Positions 47,220 to 57,121 of a DNA stretch of 64,000 nucleotides are shown piece after piece; positions within the stretch are counted from its first letter, which is position 1, and every line of letters starts with the position of its first letter. The stretch comes from Clostridiales bacterium PH28_bin88 (GTDB lineage Bacteria > Bacillota > PH28-bin88), in contig LAKY01000032.1 of assembly GCA_000987045.1 (NCBI GenBank), forward strand, positions 57,109-121,108. The letters run 5' to 3'. Under the pieces are notes generated by a model. The model had not been told where the DNA came from. It saw only the letters and a program-made list of their open reading frames with translations, and did no database searches. The translations under genes and the position numbers were made by a program.

Positions 47220-48566
47220 CTACATTGCCGCGAAGAACCGCTCTACTTTAGAAACCGCCTCAGGCAGCGCAAACACAATCACGTGGTCGCCGGGCAGCAA
47301 TATATCTGAACCGGAAGGAATGATCACCTTGCCCTCCCTGACCACCGCCCCAATAAGGGCGTTCCCGGGAAATTTGAGGCTGGTAAGAGTTCGATTGATT
47401 ATGTCGGCGCGTTGTGGGACAATAATCTCCATGGTCTCTGCCTTGGCCCCGTCGAGGAGACTCACCGACACTATGTCTCCGCGCCGGATATACTTGAGAA
47501 TTGCTCCCGCGGTAAGGGTCCGCGGGCTGATGGCCACATCTATCCCGATCTTTTCCACCAGGGGAACATAATCCGAGCGCTGGATCTGGGCAATCGTTTT
47601 CTTGGCGCCCAGTTCTTTGGCCAGCAGGGAAACCAACAGGTTTACCTTGTCGTCACCGGTCACCGCCACAAACAAGTCAACTTTTCCCGCATCTTCTTGC
47701 TCTAACAGTTGGATATCCGTCCCGTCACCATGAAGAACCATGGTCCTGGAGAGTTGTTCGGAAATACCCCGGCACTTTTGCAGGTTTTTTTCCAACATTT
47801 TTACTTTAACACCTTTTTTCTCCAGCAGTGTGGCCAGGTAAAAGCCCAGGCGCCCGCCCCCGAGAATAAACACTGATTGAATTCTCCTTCTTTCGCGTCC
47901 CAGCAGCCTTTCCACTGTTTTCATTACCCGGGTTTCCGCCACCACAAATACTTGATCCCCGGAAAGCAACCTGTCATCTCCCCGGGGTACAATCATGTTC
48001 CCGTTCCTGATTATGGCCGCGATTAGATAGGGGTTGGAAAACTTCAACTCCTTCAGTTTCTTGTTCACTACCGGAGCGTCAGCGGTGATAGGAAGCTCCA
48101 CCAGCATGACCTTGCCTTCAGCGTAGTACTCCACGTTAAGGGCTTCAGGCACGTCCACTAATTCCGCGATATGCTTTGCCGCCACTCTTTCCGGGTTGAT
48201 AATCAGGTCAATTCCCAATGAATTGGTACAAGCCAGCGCCCCCGTATCCACGTATTCCGGGTTGCGAACCCGGGCGACAGTACGGGGTACCCCCAACGAC
48301 TTGGCCAAAAGGCATGCAACCATGTTCAACTCGTCCAGTTCGGTGACGGCAATTAAAAGTTCTGCTTCCCGGATCTTTGCTTCTTCTAACACGCTCAGGC
48401 TGGCCCCGTTACCCCGGATGGTCTGAACGTCCAGGTTATCCTCCACTACCTGGCACCGCTCAGGATCGTTCTCCACTACAACCACGTCATGATTTTCCCG
48501 GGAAAGAATTTGCGCGATGTTAAAGCCGACTTTCCCTGCTCCCATAATGATTACGTGCACCCACAC
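47220..48566 (-). CDS. trkA: TrkA (two RCK-domain halves)
   Basis: VIIMGAGKVGFNIAQILSRENHDVVVVENDPERCQ...VFILGGGRLGFYLATLLEKKGVKVKMLEKNLQKC. Confidence 0.95.
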   Translation of the reverse strand: MWVHVIIMGAGKVGFNIAQILSRENHDVVVVENDPERCQVVEDNLDVQTIRGNGASLSVLEEAKIREAELLIAVTELDELNMVACLLAKSLGVPRTVARVRNPEYVDTGALACTNSLGIDLIINPERVAAKHIAELVDVPEALNVEYYAEGKVMLVELPITADAPVVNKKLKELKFSNPYLIAAIIRNGNMIVPRGDDRLLSGDQVFVVAETRVMKTVERLLGRERRRIQSVFILGGGRLGFYLATLLEKKGVKVKMLEKNLQKCRGISEQLSRTMVLHGDGTDIQLLEQEDAGKVDLFVAVTGDDKVNLLVSLLAKELGAKKTIAQIQRSDYVPLVEKIGIDVAISPRTLTAGAILKYIRRGDIVSVSLLDGAKAETMEIIVPQRADIINRTLTSLKFPGNALIGAVVREGKVIIPSGSDILLPGDHVIVFALPEAVSKVERFFAAM

Positions 48567-48704
48567 TCACTCCCCAAAAATACAGACTACTGCTCCGGCT
48601 GAGGCCCCAAACCTGTTGCTTTAAATATGACACCTATATGCAGCATTATAATAAAGATAACGCTTGGCAACAACATATTACCACACCTGTAATGTGAAAA
48701 AACT

Positions 48705-49157
48705 CTAAAGGATTTTCCACATGATAATGGCGTCCTCGCCGGTATCGGTATAGTAGCCCTTGCGGACACCGGTGGCACGAAAGCCCATGTGCTCGTACAC
48801 CCGCTGGGCAGCCTGGTTGGACTTACGCACCTCCAAGGTGATGCGGTCCGACCCCCGCAGCAGGGATTGGCGCATGAGTTCCGCCAAAAGCAGGTGGCCA
48901 AAACCCTTGCCCCGGTACTGGGGATGTACCGCCACGTTGGTGATGTGGGCTTCGTCCAGGATGATCCACATCCCCGCATACCCCATTACCCGGCCGTCGA
49001 CCCGGCAGACGAAGTAGTGGGCAAACTCGTTTTCCCGTAATTCGCTCAAAAAGGAGTTTCGGGACCACGGGGTGGGGAAAGACAATTTTTCTATTTCCAG
49101 CACCTGCTCCAGGTCTTTTTCCTGCATGCGGTCTATCGTATAGTCCAACAACTTCAC
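48705..49157 (-). CDS. rimI: Ribosomal protein S18-alanine N-acetyltransferase
   Basis: MQEKDLEQVLEIEKLSFPTPWSRNSFLSEL...ITNVAVHPQYRGKGFGHLLLAELMRQSLLRGSDRITLEVRKSNQAAQRVYEHMGF. Confidence 0.94.
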   Translation of the reverse strand: MKLLDYTIDRMQEKDLEQVLEIEKLSFPTPWSRNSFLSELRENEFAHYFVCRVDGRVMGYAGMWIILDEAHITNVAVHPQYRGKGFGHLLLAELMRQSLLRGSDRITLEVRKSNQAAQRVYEHMGFRATGVRKGYYTDTGEDAIIMWKIL

Positions 49158-49218
49158 CTTCAGAAAGCGCTTTATACTTTATAGTAAATCGAGATAGAAG
49201 TAATTTTTCATGGCGATT

Positions 49219-49356
49219 AAGCGCTGTGATTTACCAGAAGCAGGGAACAGGAGGCCGGAGGCAAGATTGCTTGTCGGAATTGGCTTCGCAATTCCTTCCC
49301 CTTTTCCTGCTTCTTGCTTCCTGCCTCTTGCCTCCTGCCTCTTGCCTCCTGTTAAG
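49219..49356. repeat. Palindromic intergenic repeat family, copy B
   Basis: TAAGCGCTGTGAT..., AGGAGGCCGGAGGCAAGATTGC, GGAATTGgcttcgCAATTCC, CTTGCCTCCTGTTA; similar to 41005-41153. Confidence 0.75.
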
Positions 49357-50068
49357 TTCCTCCCGACTCTCGTTGCCGCTGGGCCCACCTGGCTTCCGCT
49401 TCAGAAGGGCGGATGTAGATTGGTTTCAAGGCATGCAGGTCGTCGGCGTGTCCCTTGCCCAGCAGCCTGAGGCCCAGTTCCGCCACCTGCGCCGCCCGTG
49501 GCAGAACATGGGTCTTGGGAGCGTACCTTACCCTTTCCCCCAGATGCCTTGTAAAAGTGTCGCCGTAGACCGGAACACCGTCGCCCAAAAGGGTAACCGG
49601 CCCCTCCTGCTGCGCCAGCATGCCGGTTAGCTGCTCCGGGCTGATGGCAAGGTAGCCGGTGAGACGATTTAACTCTTCATCCTTCCATTGATAGAGGGCG
49701 GTATAAACCTCCTGTTTACGGGCGTTCAGCACCGGGCAGATGATTCCCCGCACACCGGCGGCATTCCAAGCCAGCCCGTCCAGCGTGGGAACCCCCACCA
49801 GGGGCAGCCCGGTGACCTGAGCCAGGCCTTTGACGGTAGCCAGGCCAATCCGTAATCCCGTGAAGGATCCCGGCCCGATAGCTACAGCCAGACCGTCCAG
49901 GTCTGCCAGGGTCAGGTCCGCTTCCGCCAAAAGGCGGGCTAGCATGGGCATCAGCCGCTGGGAGTGGGTTTTTCCGGTGTTGAGAAAAAACTCCGCCACC
50001 AGGCGCTCTTGATCCACGATGGCGATCCCCGCCACATTGGTGGCACTGTCCAGACCTAGTACTCGCAT
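49352..50068 (-). CDS. tsaB: tRNA threonylcarbamoyladenosine biosynthesis protein TsaB
   Basis: MRVLGLDSATNVAGIAIVDQERLVAEFFLNTGKTHSQRLMPMLARLL...GLAVAIGPGSFTGLRIGLATVKGLA. Confidence 0.95.
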   Translation of the reverse strand: MRVLGLDSATNVAGIAIVDQERLVAEFFLNTGKTHSQRLMPMLARLLAEADLTLADLDGLAVAIGPGSFTGLRIGLATVKGLAQVTGLPLVGVPTLDGLAWNAAGVRGIICPVLNARKQEVYTALYQWKDEELNRLTGYLAISPEQLTGMLAQQEGPVTLLGDGVPVYGDTFTRHLGERVRYAPKTHVLPRAAQVAELGLRLLGKGHADDLHALKPIYIRPSEAEARWAQRQRESGGT

Positions 50069-50532
50069 TCCTTTTCCAGCTCCTCGACCAACTTTTCCGG
50101 ACCCGTGCCCACCGCCTTAACGGTTACCAACCGGCCTTCTCCTTGCAGGGGTTGGATGCTAACCTCCAGGTAATTGTCCGGTAATAGGGAAGTGACCCTA
50201 TCTGCCCACTCGATGACCGTAACCCCGTCTCCGAAGATGTATTCCTCTAACCCCAGGTCCTCTAACTCTTCAGGTCTTTCCAACCGGTAGGCATCCACGT
50301 GGTAAAAAGGTATCCGGCCCCTGTATTCGTGGATAATGGTAAATGTCGGGCTGGTTACCGGTCCCTCCACTCCCAGCCCCACGGCGATGCCCTGGGCCAG
50401 GGTGGTCTTCCCGGCTCCCAGGTCCCCGGCCAGGCAAACCACGTCTCCCGGGAGCAGTAAGCCACCCACGCGGGCGCCCAGGTGGCGCATCGACTCCGGG
50501 GTGGGGATTTGGATCACATACACCGGCTTCAC
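50056..50532 (-). CDS. tsaE: tRNA threonylcarbamoyladenosine biosynthesis ATPase TsaE
   Basis: VVCLAGDLGAGKTTLAQGIAVGLGVEGPVTSPTFTIIHEYRGRIPFYHVDAYRLERPEELEDLGLEEY. Confidence 0.96.
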   Translation of the reverse strand: MKPVYVIQIPTPESMRHLGARVGGLLLPGDVVCLAGDLGAGKTTLAQGIAVGLGVEGPVTSPTFTIIHEYRGRIPFYHVDAYRLERPEELEDLGLEEYIFGDGVTVIEWADRVTSLLPDNYLEVSIQPLQGEGRLVTVKAVGTGPEKLVEELEKECEY

Positions 50533-50576
50533 ACCTCTAATCTATGCTGCCGCTTCCATCCAGCTTATTATTCCCG

Positions 50577-51203
50577 CTAATTATCCGGACCAACCGCTCC
50601 AGTGATCTCCCGGTAGGCATCCCGCACCCGCTGGAAGTCATCCCATGCAGGCCGTTTCTTGGAGGGATCCCTCAACAGGGCCGACGGGTGAAAGGTGGGC
50701 ATGATTTTGACCCCATGCTTTTCTACCCACTTCCCCCTGCCGGCGATAATGGAAAAATTTGGTTCTATCAGGGTCTTGGCTGAGATGGAACCCAGGCAAA
50801 CAATAATTTTGGGCTGAATCAAGGCTATTTGGGCCTCCAACCAGGGTAAACAGGCCTTGATTTCCTCACCGTTGGGCGGCCGGTTGGAGTTGCCCCCTAT
50901 GTAGCCGCCGCTCGCGGATCTCATGTTCTGGGGACGGCACTTCACCACGTTGCAGATATATACATTAGAACGGCCGATTTCCGCCGCGTCGAGGATGCGG
51001 TCCAGGAGCCGGCCCGCGGGCCCTACAAAAGGTATACCCTGTTGGTCTTCCTGGGCGCCCGGGCCTTCTCCTACCAGCATCAGGGGAGAGGCCGGGTTGC
51101 CATCCCCAAACACAACGGAGTGCCGTCCTTGATAAAGGCCGCATTTCTGGCAGGATCCAGCCTCGTATTCAACTTCCTTTAAGGTAGCCAATAAGTCCAC
51201 CAT
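50577..51203 (-). CDS. Uracil-DNA glycosylase, 4Fe-4S type
   Basis: CQKCGLYQGRHSVVFGDGNPASPLMLVGEGPGAQEDQQGIPFVGPAGRLLDRIL...ICNVVKCRPQN...PTFHPSALLRDPSKK; ORF track extends upstream to 51491. Confidence 0.93.
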   Translation of the reverse strand: MVDLLATLKEVEYEAGSCQKCGLYQGRHSVVFGDGNPASPLMLVGEGPGAQEDQQGIPFVGPAGRLLDRILDAAEIGRSNVYICNVVKCRPQNMRSASGGYIGGNSNRPPNGEEIKACLPWLEAQIALIQPKIIVCLGSISAKTLIEPNFSIIAGRGKWVEKHGVKIMPTFHPSALLRDPSKKRPAWDDFQRVRDAYREITGAVGPDN

Positions 51204-51393
51204 CCAGCAAACCACCCCGATGATTGTTTCGCTGCCGGGGCAAATAATCCTCCTACCTCCCTCAAACCCGCTCTTCTTGTAAAAATAATTCAGGCTTACC
51301 CCGAAGCAGGGTAAGCCCATTATATCCGGACATATGTTGGGACATAAATCTTTTTGCTTTCCAGATGGGGTATTTTGCCAGAGTACGGTGGCT

Positions 51394-51501
51394 TTATATC
51401 TTTCCAATAATGAAAAGGAAAAGGAGAATGATGAGCAGGATCCTTCCCAATCCTCTTGCTTTAAAGAAAGGGCTAAGATCTTCCAGTTCAATGTTGTCCA
51501 T
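51394..51501 (-). CDS. Small (35 aa) single-TM protein candidate
   Basis: MDNIELEDLSPFFKARGLGRILLIILLFLFIIGKI, preceded by GGGAGGGAAG RBS; absent from ORF track because of size. Confidence 0.55.
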   Translation of the reverse strand: MDNIELEDLSPFFKARGLGRILLIILLFLFIIGKI

Positions 51502-51559
51502 CGTCTTCCCTCCCATATGCGTTTCCTTTAACATCATATGGCAGGATCAACAAAGATGT

Positions 51560-53323
51560 TTACGAATCCCCCACCTGCGGCATGGCGCCCCAGAACTCGG
51601 GATCCCAGAACCGATCCAGGTCGGCTTCGGTGATGTCCGCGACCAGGTCAAAGGGCGGAAGTTTCTCCTGCCGGAAGAAATCGGGCAACCGGTCATGGGC
51701 GCGGGTCAGGCCGGCAGCCAGGTTAAAGGCCCGTTCACGCTTGATCACTTCCTTGCCCAGGTCCGCGATGAACCCCGGCATCAGCTCCAGCCCGTAAGCG
51801 GCGTTCAGCACGTCCACCATCAGTTGGGGCTTTTGGCCTACCGCCGGAACAACAAACATGCACATGCCCAGGGTATCGTACGCTGCTATGTTAACCTGAA
51901 CGTTCCGGGACAGCTCCATCTGTCCCTGGGGAGAGTGGTGGTTTACCGGCGCCCTTACCGTCACCCCAGCGGTATGGTCACCACCCATGGGCGACATGGA
52001 GTAGGTGACGGTCATGCCCTTGATCGCCCGGGGTTCGTGGGCTGCCAGGGATTGTCCCTTAACGGAGGGAACACGGGTCACGCCCAGGACCCTTCCCGTC
52101 GTGACAGCACCCTGGCCCAGCACCCTGCCCAGCAAGGTAGCCTCGCCGATGGTCTCAATCAGTTGGGCTGCCATCCCGGCATCGCCAAATCCCAGCACCC
52201 CGGCCTCCATGGCCACCCCCAGGGCGGCCCCCACCTCGATGACATCGGCGCCGATGTCATTACAGAGGTAGTTCAGCCGGGCAATGGCGTCCAGGTCGCC
52301 GATACAGAGGTTGGAACCCAGGAGTCCCAGGGACTCGTACTCCAGGGGCGATACCGCCGCCCGGCCGTCCGGCCCGGGGAACACGTTGGAACAGCGGATC
52401 ATGCAGTTGGTCATGCAGCTGTGGGTGGTCTTACCCTCCCCGCCCCGGTCCAAAATCAACTGCCGGAGCGCGTCCCCGTCAATTCTCTCCGCATCGTCGA
52501 ACCTGCCCAGGCTGAAGTTCCTGGTAGGCAGGCCTCCCAGAGCGTTAACAGTTGCCATGGCACCGGCGGTACCATACCGCGGGTATGATACGGCGGTCTG
52601 GGGAGTTTCCCGTAAAGCGCCGTGGAAAGCCCGGACAGCCGCCCGGAACTCGTCCGGCCGGGCGATGGGTATCCCCTTTGTCTTACCCCGGTCCGCTGCC
52701 GGGGGATCAACCACCACGGCTTTGAGCCCTTTGGAACCCATCACCGCTCCCATCCCGCCCCGCCCGCAGGCCCGGCTGGGCGTACCGTCGGCGTCATTGA
52801 CAAACACCCCGGCCACCGCCAGCAGGTGTTCACCGGCAGGACCGATGGCGATACTGGCGGTGCGGGCGCCGTACCGTTCAGCCAGCCGCTCCCGCAAGGC
52901 GTAATTGCCGAGGCCCTTGTAATCTGAGGCAGGATGCAGCTCGGCCTTTCCCGGGGCCAGGTAAAGGACGAATTGCTCTCCGGGCGCCGGCTGACCTTCT
53001 ACGATCACCGCCCTGATCCCTAACAGGGCCAGTTGTTCACCTCCGACCCCTCCCGCGTTGCTTTCCTTGGCCCCACCGGTCAGCGGGCTCTTGGCGCCCA
53101 CCGATAGCCGGGCGGAACTGCTTAAAGGCGTCCCGGCCAGGGGCCCGGCAGCGATAATCAGCTTGTTTTCCGGGCCAAGGGGATGGCACGTGGGAGGAAC
53201 CTCCTTTAACAGGACCTTGCCGATGAGGCCCCGGTTCCCCAACAGCACGTCAGCACCGGCGAGAGGTTCCCGCCGGATGCTTCTCTCATGCATGTTCACC
53301 CTGAGGATTTCCATCTTCTTCAA
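51560..53323 (-). CDS. Aldehyde:ferredoxin oxidoreductase family (tungsten) protein
   Basis: GPLAGTPLSSSARLSVGAKSPLTGG...ESNAGGVGGEQLALLGIRAVIVEG...ACGRGGMGAVMGSKGLKAVVV...HSCMTNCMIRCSN...YESLGLLGSNL. Confidence 0.94.
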   Translation of the reverse strand: MKKMEILRVNMHERSIRREPLAGADVLLGNRGLIGKVLLKEVPPTCHPLGPENKLIIAAGPLAGTPLSSSARLSVGAKSPLTGGAKESNAGGVGGEQLALLGIRAVIVEGQPAPGEQFVLYLAPGKAELHPASDYKGLGNYALRERLAERYGARTASIAIGPAGEHLLAVAGVFVNDADGTPSRACGRGGMGAVMGSKGLKAVVVDPPAADRGKTKGIPIARPDEFRAAVRAFHGALRETPQTAVSYPRYGTAGAMATVNALGGLPTRNFSLGRFDDAERIDGDALRQLILDRGGEGKTTHSCMTNCMIRCSNVFPGPDGRAAVSPLEYESLGLLGSNLCIGDLDAIARLNYLCNDIGADVIEVGAALGVAMEAGVLGFGDAGMAAQLIETIGEATLLGRVLGQGAVTTGRVLGVTRVPSVKGQSLAAHEPRAIKGMTVTYSMSPMGGDHTAGVTVRAPVNHHSPQGQMELSRNVQVNIAAYDTLGMCMFVVPAVGQKPQLMVDVLNAAYGLELMPGFIADLGKEVIKRERAFNLAAGLTRAHDRLPDFFRQEKLPPFDLVADITEADLDRFWDPEFWGAMPQVGDS

Positions 53324-53332
53324 CCTCCATTA

Positions 53333-54538
53333 TTACAGGGCACTGGTCAGGATTTCGGCCATGCCCTCCACGCTAGCCCGCCGGGGATTGTTCCGCAGCA
53401 GCCGGGTTACCCCCATGGTCTTCTCCGCCAACCCGGGAATATCCTCCCCGGTAACCCCCAGATCGCGCAGGCGGGAGGTCATCTTGATATCCCGGATCAG
53501 GGACTTGACGGCGTCCACGCCCTTCTGGGCGGCTTCCTGACGTGACAGTCCCGCCGTATTCTCTCCCAACAGTACCGCTATCTCGGCAAGCTTTTCCATC
53601 CGTACCGGCAGGTTGTACTGCATCACATGGGGCAGCAGCAGGCCGCAGAGCACCCCGTGCGGAGCGTGGGTCAGGGCGCCTACCGGGTAGGCCAGGGCAT
53701 GGGCGGCACCCACCCCCGAGTTGGAATAGGCCAGGGCAGCGGTCACGCTTCCCAGGGCCATATCGTGGCGGGCTTCCACGTTCCGCCCCTGGTCCACGGC
53801 TGTCCTGAGGCTCCCGCCAATCAGCCTGATGGCCTCCCGGGCCAGGGTATTGGTCAGCTGGTTGGACCCGTGGTACAGCACTTCCTCATCGGGTTTGATG
53901 GGGAGGTATCTATAATCAATGCCGGTGAACGCCTCCACCGCGTGACAAAGCGCGTCCATGCCGGTGGAAGCGGTAATGGCCGGCGGCAGTTCCAGGGTGA
54001 GGAGCGGGTCCACCAGCGCCACCCGGGGGCGCAGGTAGTTATCGGAGATCCCGACTTTGACGTTATTGACCTCATCGGTAAGCACCGCCGAGGGGGTGAT
54101 CTCCGACCCGGTCCCGGCTGTGGTGGGAATAGCGACCAAAGGCAGTACCGGACCGGGCACTTTGGATTCTCCGAAGTAATCAGCCGGCTCCCCGCCGTGG
54201 GTTAAAAGGAGGGCCAGGGTTTTGGCGATGTCCATGGAACTTCCGCCCCCCAGGCCCACCACCAGGTCGCACTTTTCTCCCTTTACTTCCTGGTAGCCCT
54301 CGACGGCCCTGGCCACCCGCGGTTCGGGTTCCGCCCGGTCGTAGGAGACAACTCCCACCCCGGCGTCCTTTAACAACCCTTCAACCGTAGCCAAGAGGCC
54401 CGCCTTGGCCAGCCCCGGGTCGGTCACTACCAGTACCCGCGACCCGCCCAGTTTCTTGACAATTGAACCAAGCTTGTTTACAGACCCGTTGCCAAAGACC
54501 ATCTCTCCGGCGATGGCAAAACCAAAAGCGTTACGCAT
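53333..54538 (-). CDS. Iron-containing alcohol dehydrogenase
   Basis: GEMVFGNGSVNKLGSIVKKLGGSRVLVVTDPGLAKAGLL...VGLGGGSSMDIAKTLALLLTHGG...IPTTAGTGSEITPSAVLTDE...GMDALCHAVEAFTG. Confidence 0.95.
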   Translation of the reverse strand: MRNAFGFAIAGEMVFGNGSVNKLGSIVKKLGGSRVLVVTDPGLAKAGLLATVEGLLKDAGVGVVSYDRAEPEPRVARAVEGYQEVKGEKCDLVVGLGGGSSMDIAKTLALLLTHGGEPADYFGESKVPGPVLPLVAIPTTAGTGSEITPSAVLTDEVNNVKVGISDNYLRPRVALVDPLLTLELPPAITASTGMDALCHAVEAFTGIDYRYLPIKPDEEVLYHGSNQLTNTLAREAIRLIGGSLRTAVDQGRNVEARHDMALGSVTAALAYSNSGVGAAHALAYPVGALTHAPHGVLCGLLLPHVMQYNLPVRMEKLAEIAVLLGENTAGLSRQEAAQKGVDAVKSLIRDIKMTSRLRDLGVTGEDIPGLAEKTMGVTRLLRNNPRRASVEGMAEILTSAL

Positions 54539-54607
54539 TCTTCCCGCCTCCTTGTAGTTGCTAGTGACTGGCGACTAGCCTGCATGCTGCTGACCAAACC
54601 GGGTTAA

Positions 54608-55690
54608 TTATCTCAACTCGCTTTCGCTAAGAACAGCCCGGCAGATGGCGTCGCCCATCTCGGCCGTGGTCGCCTTACCGCCCAGGTCCGGGGTGCGTAC
54701 CTCGCCGGCAACCAGGACATTTTCGATGCTGTCCAGGACCAGCTTGGCCAGTTCAGGCTCTCCCAGGTGGTCCAGCATCAGGCTGGCGCTCCAGATCTGG
54801 CCGACAGGATTGGCGATCCCCTTCCCGGCGATATCCGGCGCCGATCCGTGCACCGGCTCAAACATGGAGGGGTAGGTTCCCTCGGGGTTGATATTTCCCG
54901 ACGGAGCCATCCCCAGCCCGCCGGCGATAGCCCCTCCCAGGTCGGTGAGGATGTCTCCGAAGAGGTTGGAAGCCACTACCACGTCGAAGGTTTCGGGCCT
55001 GCTGACAAAAAAGGAAGCAAGGGCGTCGATGTGGCTCAGGTTGGCGGCAACCTCAGGAAATTCCTGCCCAATCTCCTTGAACACCTCGTCCCAGAACGGC
55101 ATGGCGAAGTTAATCCCGTTGGACTTGGTGGCCCCGGTGAGTTTCTTTTTAGGGCGGGACGCAGCCAGACGGTAGGCGTAGCGGACCACCCGCTCCACCC
55201 CGAAACGGGTAAAGACCGAGTTCTGTACCGCCATTTCGTAAGGGGTTCCCTGGTGCAGCCTCCCGCCCATGTTGGAGTATTCACCCTCCGTGTTCTCACG
55301 GAGGACAATGAAGTCGATGTCCTCCGGGCCTTTTTCCCTTAAAGGGCTGCTTAACCCGCGCAACAGTTTTACCGGCCGCAAGTTTACATACTGCTGGAAA
55401 CCACGGCGGATCTTAAGGATCAGGTCCCAGACGGAAACATGGTCGGGTACCGCGGGGTGCCCGATGGCGCCCAGGAAAATACAGTGGTAGTTCTTCAATA
55501 CATCCAGGGCGTCGGCCGGCATCATCACCCCGTGTTCCAGGTAGTAGGCGCAGTTCCACGGGAATTCGGTAAACCGGAATGACAACCCGCCGTGCACCCG
55601 GGCGACAGCCTCCAGCGCCTTGACCCCTTCCCGGGCCACCTCCGGCCCAATCCCGTCTCCGGGGATCAGTGCGATTTCATACCTTTTCAT
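54608..55690 (-). CDS. Tartrate/3-isopropylmalate-type beta-decarboxylating dehydrogenase
   Basis: IALIPGDGIGPEVAREGVKALEAV...VLRENTEGEYSNMGGRLHQGTPYEMAVQNSVFTRFGVERVVRYAYRLA...VASNLFGDILTDLGGAIAGGLGMAPSGNINPE. Confidence 0.92.
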   Translation of the reverse strand: MKRYEIALIPGDGIGPEVAREGVKALEAVARVHGGLSFRFTEFPWNCAYYLEHGVMMPADALDVLKNYHCIFLGAIGHPAVPDHVSVWDLILKIRRGFQQYVNLRPVKLLRGLSSPLREKGPEDIDFIVLRENTEGEYSNMGGRLHQGTPYEMAVQNSVFTRFGVERVVRYAYRLAASRPKKKLTGATKSNGINFAMPFWDEVFKEIGQEFPEVAANLSHIDALASFFVSRPETFDVVVASNLFGDILTDLGGAIAGGLGMAPSGNINPEGTYPSMFEPVHGSAPDIAGKGIANPVGQIWSASLMLDHLGEPELAKLVLDSIENVLVAGEVRTPDLGGKATTAEMGDAICRAVLSESELR

Positions 55691-55837
55691 TTGACTTCAC
55701 TCCAAAATCCTAAATTAATTCACCCCATGCCGGGGTGTTTTACAGCATGAAACTCCCGTGCCATGAGCAGCACGGCTCCTGGCGTGTATAACAGCCAAGA
55801 GCCGTCTCCCGGAATATTCAATTCCATACCAGCACAC

Positions 55838-57121
55838 CTACTTGAAGAGTCCCAGCATCGTGGGCAGCCACAGGGTGATCTGGGGAACGTAGGTAATAAT
55901 GAAAATGTCCAATACCAGGACCGCCAGGTAGGGGACCAGCATCCTGGCCATGTCCTCGATGCGTATCTTGGCGATATTACAGGTAACGAACAGGTTGATG
56001 CCCAGGGGTGGTGTCACCATCCCCACCGCCAGGTTGACGATCATCACCAGCCCGAAGTGGATGGGGTGAATACCCAGTTGCACCGCAATGGGGAACAGCA
56101 ATGGGGTCAGGATGATCAACGCCGCCGAGGTTTCAAACATGGTGCCCACGAACAGCAACAGGATGTTGACCAGGAGCAGGTAAACGAGTGGGTTGGTGGA
56201 AATAGACATAAAGGTTTCGGCGATCATCTGCGGCACCCTTTCCCGGGTCATGATCCATCCAAACAGCGACGCGTTGGCGATGATGATCATGATTATCGAG
56301 GTCGTGATCGCGGAAGAAGCCAGGATATCTTTCAGGTCTTTCACCTTGATCTCCCGGTAGATGAATAAACCTACGATCAACCCGTAGAATACCGCCACCA
56401 CCGCCGCCTCCGTGGGAGTGAATACCCCGCCGTAAATACCGCCAAGGATAATTAGCGGCATCAAAAGCGCCAGGATCGCGTCTTTGAAAGCCACCCAGGT
56501 TTCTCTCAAGGAAGCCCGCTCAGAGCCCACGTAGCCGTTCTTCCTGGAAATGAAATAGGCGACAAGCATCAGAGTGCCGGCAATCAGGACCCCGGGCATG
56601 ATCCCGGCAATAAAGATGGTGCCGATGGACTGCTCGGCCATCACGCCAAACAGTACCATGGGGATGCTGGGCGGGATAATGACCCCCAGTTCACCGGAGG
56701 AGGCCACAGTAGCCGAGGCGAAGTTGATGCCGTAACCCCGCTTGACCATCGCCGGGATGAGGATGGAACCGATGGCCGCCGCCGTGGCCGCGCTGGAACC
56801 GGAAATAGCGGCAAAAAACATGCAGGTCGCTACTGTCACCAGCGCCAGCCCACCGGTGATCCGTCCCACCAGGCAGGTGGCAAACCGGATCAGCCGGCGG
56901 GAAATACCGCCGTTTTCCATCAAGTTCCCTGCCAGGATGAAGAAGGGGATGGCCATCAGGGGGAAGGAGTCAACGGAGGCAAACATCCGCTGGGCAATCA
57001 GGGTCAACGGCACCTTGCCCTGGACGATCAGGGCCAGCGTGGAGGAAGCCCCCAGGGAAAAGGCGATGGGCACGTTCAGCAAGAAGAATACTATCAACCC
57101 CACAAACAGGAAAACTCCCAT
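55838..57121 (-). CDS. TRAP transporter large permease (DctM)
   Basis: PLMAIPFFILAGNLMENGGISRRLIRFATCLVGRITGGLALVTVATCMFFAAISGSSAATAAAIGSILIPAM; ATG overlaps DctQ stop. Confidence 0.96.
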   Translation of the reverse strand: MGVFLFVGLIVFFLLNVPIAFSLGASSTLALIVQGKVPLTLIAQRMFASVDSFPLMAIPFFILAGNLMENGGISRRLIRFATCLVGRITGGLALVTVATCMFFAAISGSSAATAAAIGSILIPAMVKRGYGINFASATVASSGELGVIIPPSIPMVLFGVMAEQSIGTIFIAGIMPGVLIAGTLMLVAYFISRKNGYVGSERASLRETWVAFKDAILALLMPLIILGGIYGGVFTPTEAAVVAVFYGLIVGLFIYREIKVKDLKDILASSAITTSIIMIIIANASLFGWIMTRERVPQMIAETFMSISTNPLVYLLLVNILLLFVGTMFETSAALIILTPLLFPIAVQLGIHPIHFGLVMIVNLAVGMVTPPLGINLFVTCNIAKIRIEDMARMLVPYLAVLVLDIFIITYVPQITLWLPTMLGLFK

